Shown here in pieces: positions 62,271 through 64,000 of a DNA stretch of 64,000 nt. Both the position numbers and the translations under genes were made by a program. The notes beneath the pieces were generated by a model that made no database searches, had not been told where the DNA came from, and was given only the letters and a program-made list of their open reading frames with translations. How positions within the stretch are numbered: the stretch's first letter is position 1; the number at the start of each line of letters is the position of its first letter. The DNA is taken from contig JACGCK010000012.1 in assembly GCA_014925825.1 (NCBI GenBank), positions 186,001 to 250,000 of the forward strand, in the 5' to 3' direction. The DNA comes from Pholiota molesta (taxonomy: Eukaryota; Basidiomycota; Agaricomycetes; Agaricales; Strophariaceae).

Positions 62271-63142
62271 ATGTTTCGCCTTGTCCGTTCTCCCCGTAGC
62301 CTGTCTTGTTTCCCCCGCCCGGTCGCAAGGAGCCTCGTCTCTTCTGCTCTACTCTCGCGGGCGTGGCAGAATGAATCCATTGCTGAACTACGAAACGAGG
62401 CCAAACTCCGTGGACTTTCTGCGTATGTCTTCGACCCAACGTTATGTCTTGATAGCGTACTAACCCCCCAAAAGGAAGGGAAGCAAAACGGCATTGGCTT
62501 CCAGAATAGAAGAACACGAAAACTCCCTTTTCCAAAATTCTAATGTGTCTAGCAGTCGACAGTCGTCTTCAGTCAGCTCACCATCTCCTTCATCGAATTC
62601 GACAGATGCAACGAACACAACGGAAGCACCAGGGAATCCCGAACCTCCTGCGGTGCCTCCAGTAAACTTTGTACTAGACACCAAAATCCCTGACTTGTCT
62701 GCTCGGGAACCGCTACCTCAAGTTCAAGTGGTAGGTCCTTATCCCATGTCATTCATTCACTCGCCTCCATTTGCGCGTCCTTTCGCGCGTTTTTCTTATA
62801 AATATCTACGTGATCCATTGATATACTCACGACTTTCACTTACAGCCTTTTGTCCCTGATTACTGGAATTCTTCGGAACAGGCTCAGCCCGTAGCTGAGG
62901 AGGAGGTCAATCCAAAAATTGTCGTAGTGGCAGGAGCCGAAACACATCATGGAGGCGGTCCTTTTCACAACTTTTTGGAACCTAGTGCTCCGCATGATAA
63001 ACCTGATGTCAAGGATAGTCCTAAATCTTCATACTCAGGCAGTTTCTTGGATGATATCGCGGAAGACTTGGGTCTCCCTCCCGTCCAGGAAATCAAGAAG
63101 GGGTTGTCATCATTCGTCAAGTCTTTGAAACCAGAGTTCTAA
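62271..63142 (+). CDS. Mitochondrial SAP-domain protein, Aim34-like
   Basis: Small protein with a presequence-like N-terminus (MFRLVRSPRSLSCFPRPVAR, Arg-rich and without acidic residues), then a SAP-like helix-turn-helix: ESIAELRNEAKLRGLS joined over an intron to AKGSKTALASRIEEHE. The rest is a Ser/Thr/Pro-rich linker and a conserved end: VPFVPDYWNSSEQAQPVAEE, IVVVAGAETHHGGG, SFLDDIAEDLGLPPVQEIKK and GLSSFVKSLKPEF. Size and order resemble yeast Aim34, a SAP-domain protein needed for mitochondrial inheritance. Intron 1 (about 62422-62477) has a canonical TACTAAC branch site; intron 2 is about 62731-62845. No frameshift. The SAP fold suggests nucleic-acid binding, possibly to mitochondrial DNA; that is inference. 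Confidence 0.75.
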
Positions 63143-63476
63143 CTAGCTCCTCTGCTGTCATTTCACATTCCTAGATTACAACTATCTTTTATCCGTAGAT
63201 AATAGCTTAAACCTTAGAGTTCCGTAGAGGTTGGGTAGATTTATTTTTGAACGCCCGATGAGGAAGCGTGAGAGCATGAGCGCCATGATGCAATTGATTC
63301 GGACTCAATTTATATTTTGACCATCTAACAAATCGTCCAAAAAGGTTGGCTACATCTGAACCAGTGCGAATGAATTTTGACCATGATGATATTCACAGCA
63401 GTCCGGGCTGGCCTCTTTATCTAGACTGTTCTTTCGAACCCAAAAACCATTGATCTCATCCTGGTGCAGATCAAGA
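63143..63476. other. Intergenic region between AIM34-like and TRM1 genes
   Basis: 334 bp holding a 3' UTR and the TRM1 promoter. No coding signal or TATA box recognised. Confidence 0.4.
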
Positions 63477-64000
63477 ATGGCAACCAATGTCGCAGGCATC
63501 GACATTCCCGACGGAATGCGCTTGCACACTGAAAACACATCGCATATTCTGCTCGACGCTAATGAAGCCTTCCTAAATCCCGTTCAAGAGTTCAACCGCG
63601 ACATGAGCATTGCCTGCATTAGAGTTTGGAGCGAGGAGTTGAACAAAGTAAAAGAAGAACGCTGGCGAAAATCGGAGGAGAGGAAGGCCAATCAAAAACG
63701 GGCGCCAAAAAGCGCGAAAAGTGAGTGGTCTAACACTGTCCTTTATAAATCTTGGGCATACTTACCTCATACGTAGCTGACAACTCTGGAACTTTAATGC
63801 TGAACCCATACTAGCTACGGCAGACGTCGATATGCCCGATGCGACCGCCGCTTCTTCTGTTACAGTGCCCAAGCTCAAAGAAGTACGTTTCGAGATTTTT
63901 ATGTGTGTTAACATCCTGACAGTTTTTATAGTATAGGCCGCACAAAGTTACCCTTCTGGAAGCCCTATCTGCAACGGGACTACGGTCAATTCGTTACGCC
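63477..64000 (+). CDS. TRM1: tRNA (guanine26-N2)-dimethyltransferase Trm1, 5' part
   Basis: Trm1 makes m2,2-G26 in cytoplasmic and mitochondrial tRNAs. Starts MATNVAGIDIPDGMRLHTEN. Next comes ANEAFLNPVQEFNRDMSIAC followed by IRVWSEELNKVKEERW, the family's N-terminal signature (E-VFYNPVQxFNRDLS), then a basic insert (KSEERKANQKRAPKSAK). After an intron at about 63721-63814 it continues TADVDMPDATAASS, KLKE, and after another intron YRPHKVTLLEALSATGLRSI, the SAM-binding segment, before running off the window. Start is the first ATG. Partial at the right edge. Confidence 0.92.

Overview
The window is nuclear DNA from a filamentous basidiomycete, most likely an Agaricomycete. Genes lie on both strands a few hundred bases apart or less. 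Almost all are split by many short GT-AG introns (about 45-70 bp, often with a CTAAC/CTRAY-like branch site). Protein content is typically fungal: HRQ1, SPT8, ATG2, COQ11, AIM34-like, SWI3/CSM3, fasciclin and DPBB wall proteins, and a UMTA-type methyltransferase. I saw no transposon, rRNA, tRNA, CRISPR array or virus-derived sequence.

Layout, left to right. 1-9.8 kb: HRQ1 helicase (minus, cut by the left edge), a secreted two-domain fasciclin protein, MOD5 tRNA isopentenyltransferase and mitochondrial uL15m sharing a promoter, and PRP38. 11-24.6 kb: a two-PHD-finger RCO1-like chromatin protein, GAR1, a MIS14/NSL1-like kinetochore subunit, ATG2 and RLP24. 24.9-37.8 kb: an intronless unknown protein, RIB2-type deaminase divergent from SPT6, SPT8 facing SPT6 tail to tail and divergent from SRP54. 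37.8-46 kb: a small membrane protein and a SAM methyltransferase whose start codons are 33 bp apart, PAB1, a SCAMP with an uORF, and a secreted double-psi beta-barrel protein. 46.9-54.7 kb: COQ11-like, mitochondrial adenylate kinase, NTM1/TAE1 methyltransferase divergent from CSM3/SWI3, and CMR1. 55.5-64 kb is looser: a secreted beta-propeller (lactonase/carboxymuconate-cyclase-like) protein, a decayed duplication, an uncharacterised intron-rich gene, about 1.7 kb without a convincing gene, an AIM34-like SAP protein, and the 5' part of TRM1 running off the right edge.

The gene set is mostly housekeeping: transcription and chromatin (SPT6, SPT8, RCO1-like), RNA processing and ribosome biogenesis (PRP38, GAR1, RLP24, PAB1), tRNA modification (MOD5, TRM1), mitochondrial functions (uL15m, COQ11-like, adenylate kinase, AIM34-like), DNA maintenance (HRQ1, CSM3, CMR1), secretion and autophagy (SRP54, SCAMP, ATG2). 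Neighbours are arranged as divergent or convergent pairs rather than as a pathway cluster.

The most important general observation is technical. At least a dozen clearly conserved, mostly essential genes are broken by single-base shifts, nearly all explained by one missing base in a short run of identical bases. They are best read as sequencing undercalls, not pseudogenes. I did not find a convincing new biological system. The best candidates for novelty are the unknown gene at 58.7-60.6 kb, the intronless protein at 24.9 kb, the uORF/start overlap at 44.37 kb and the 33-bp divergent gene pair at 38.45 kb.
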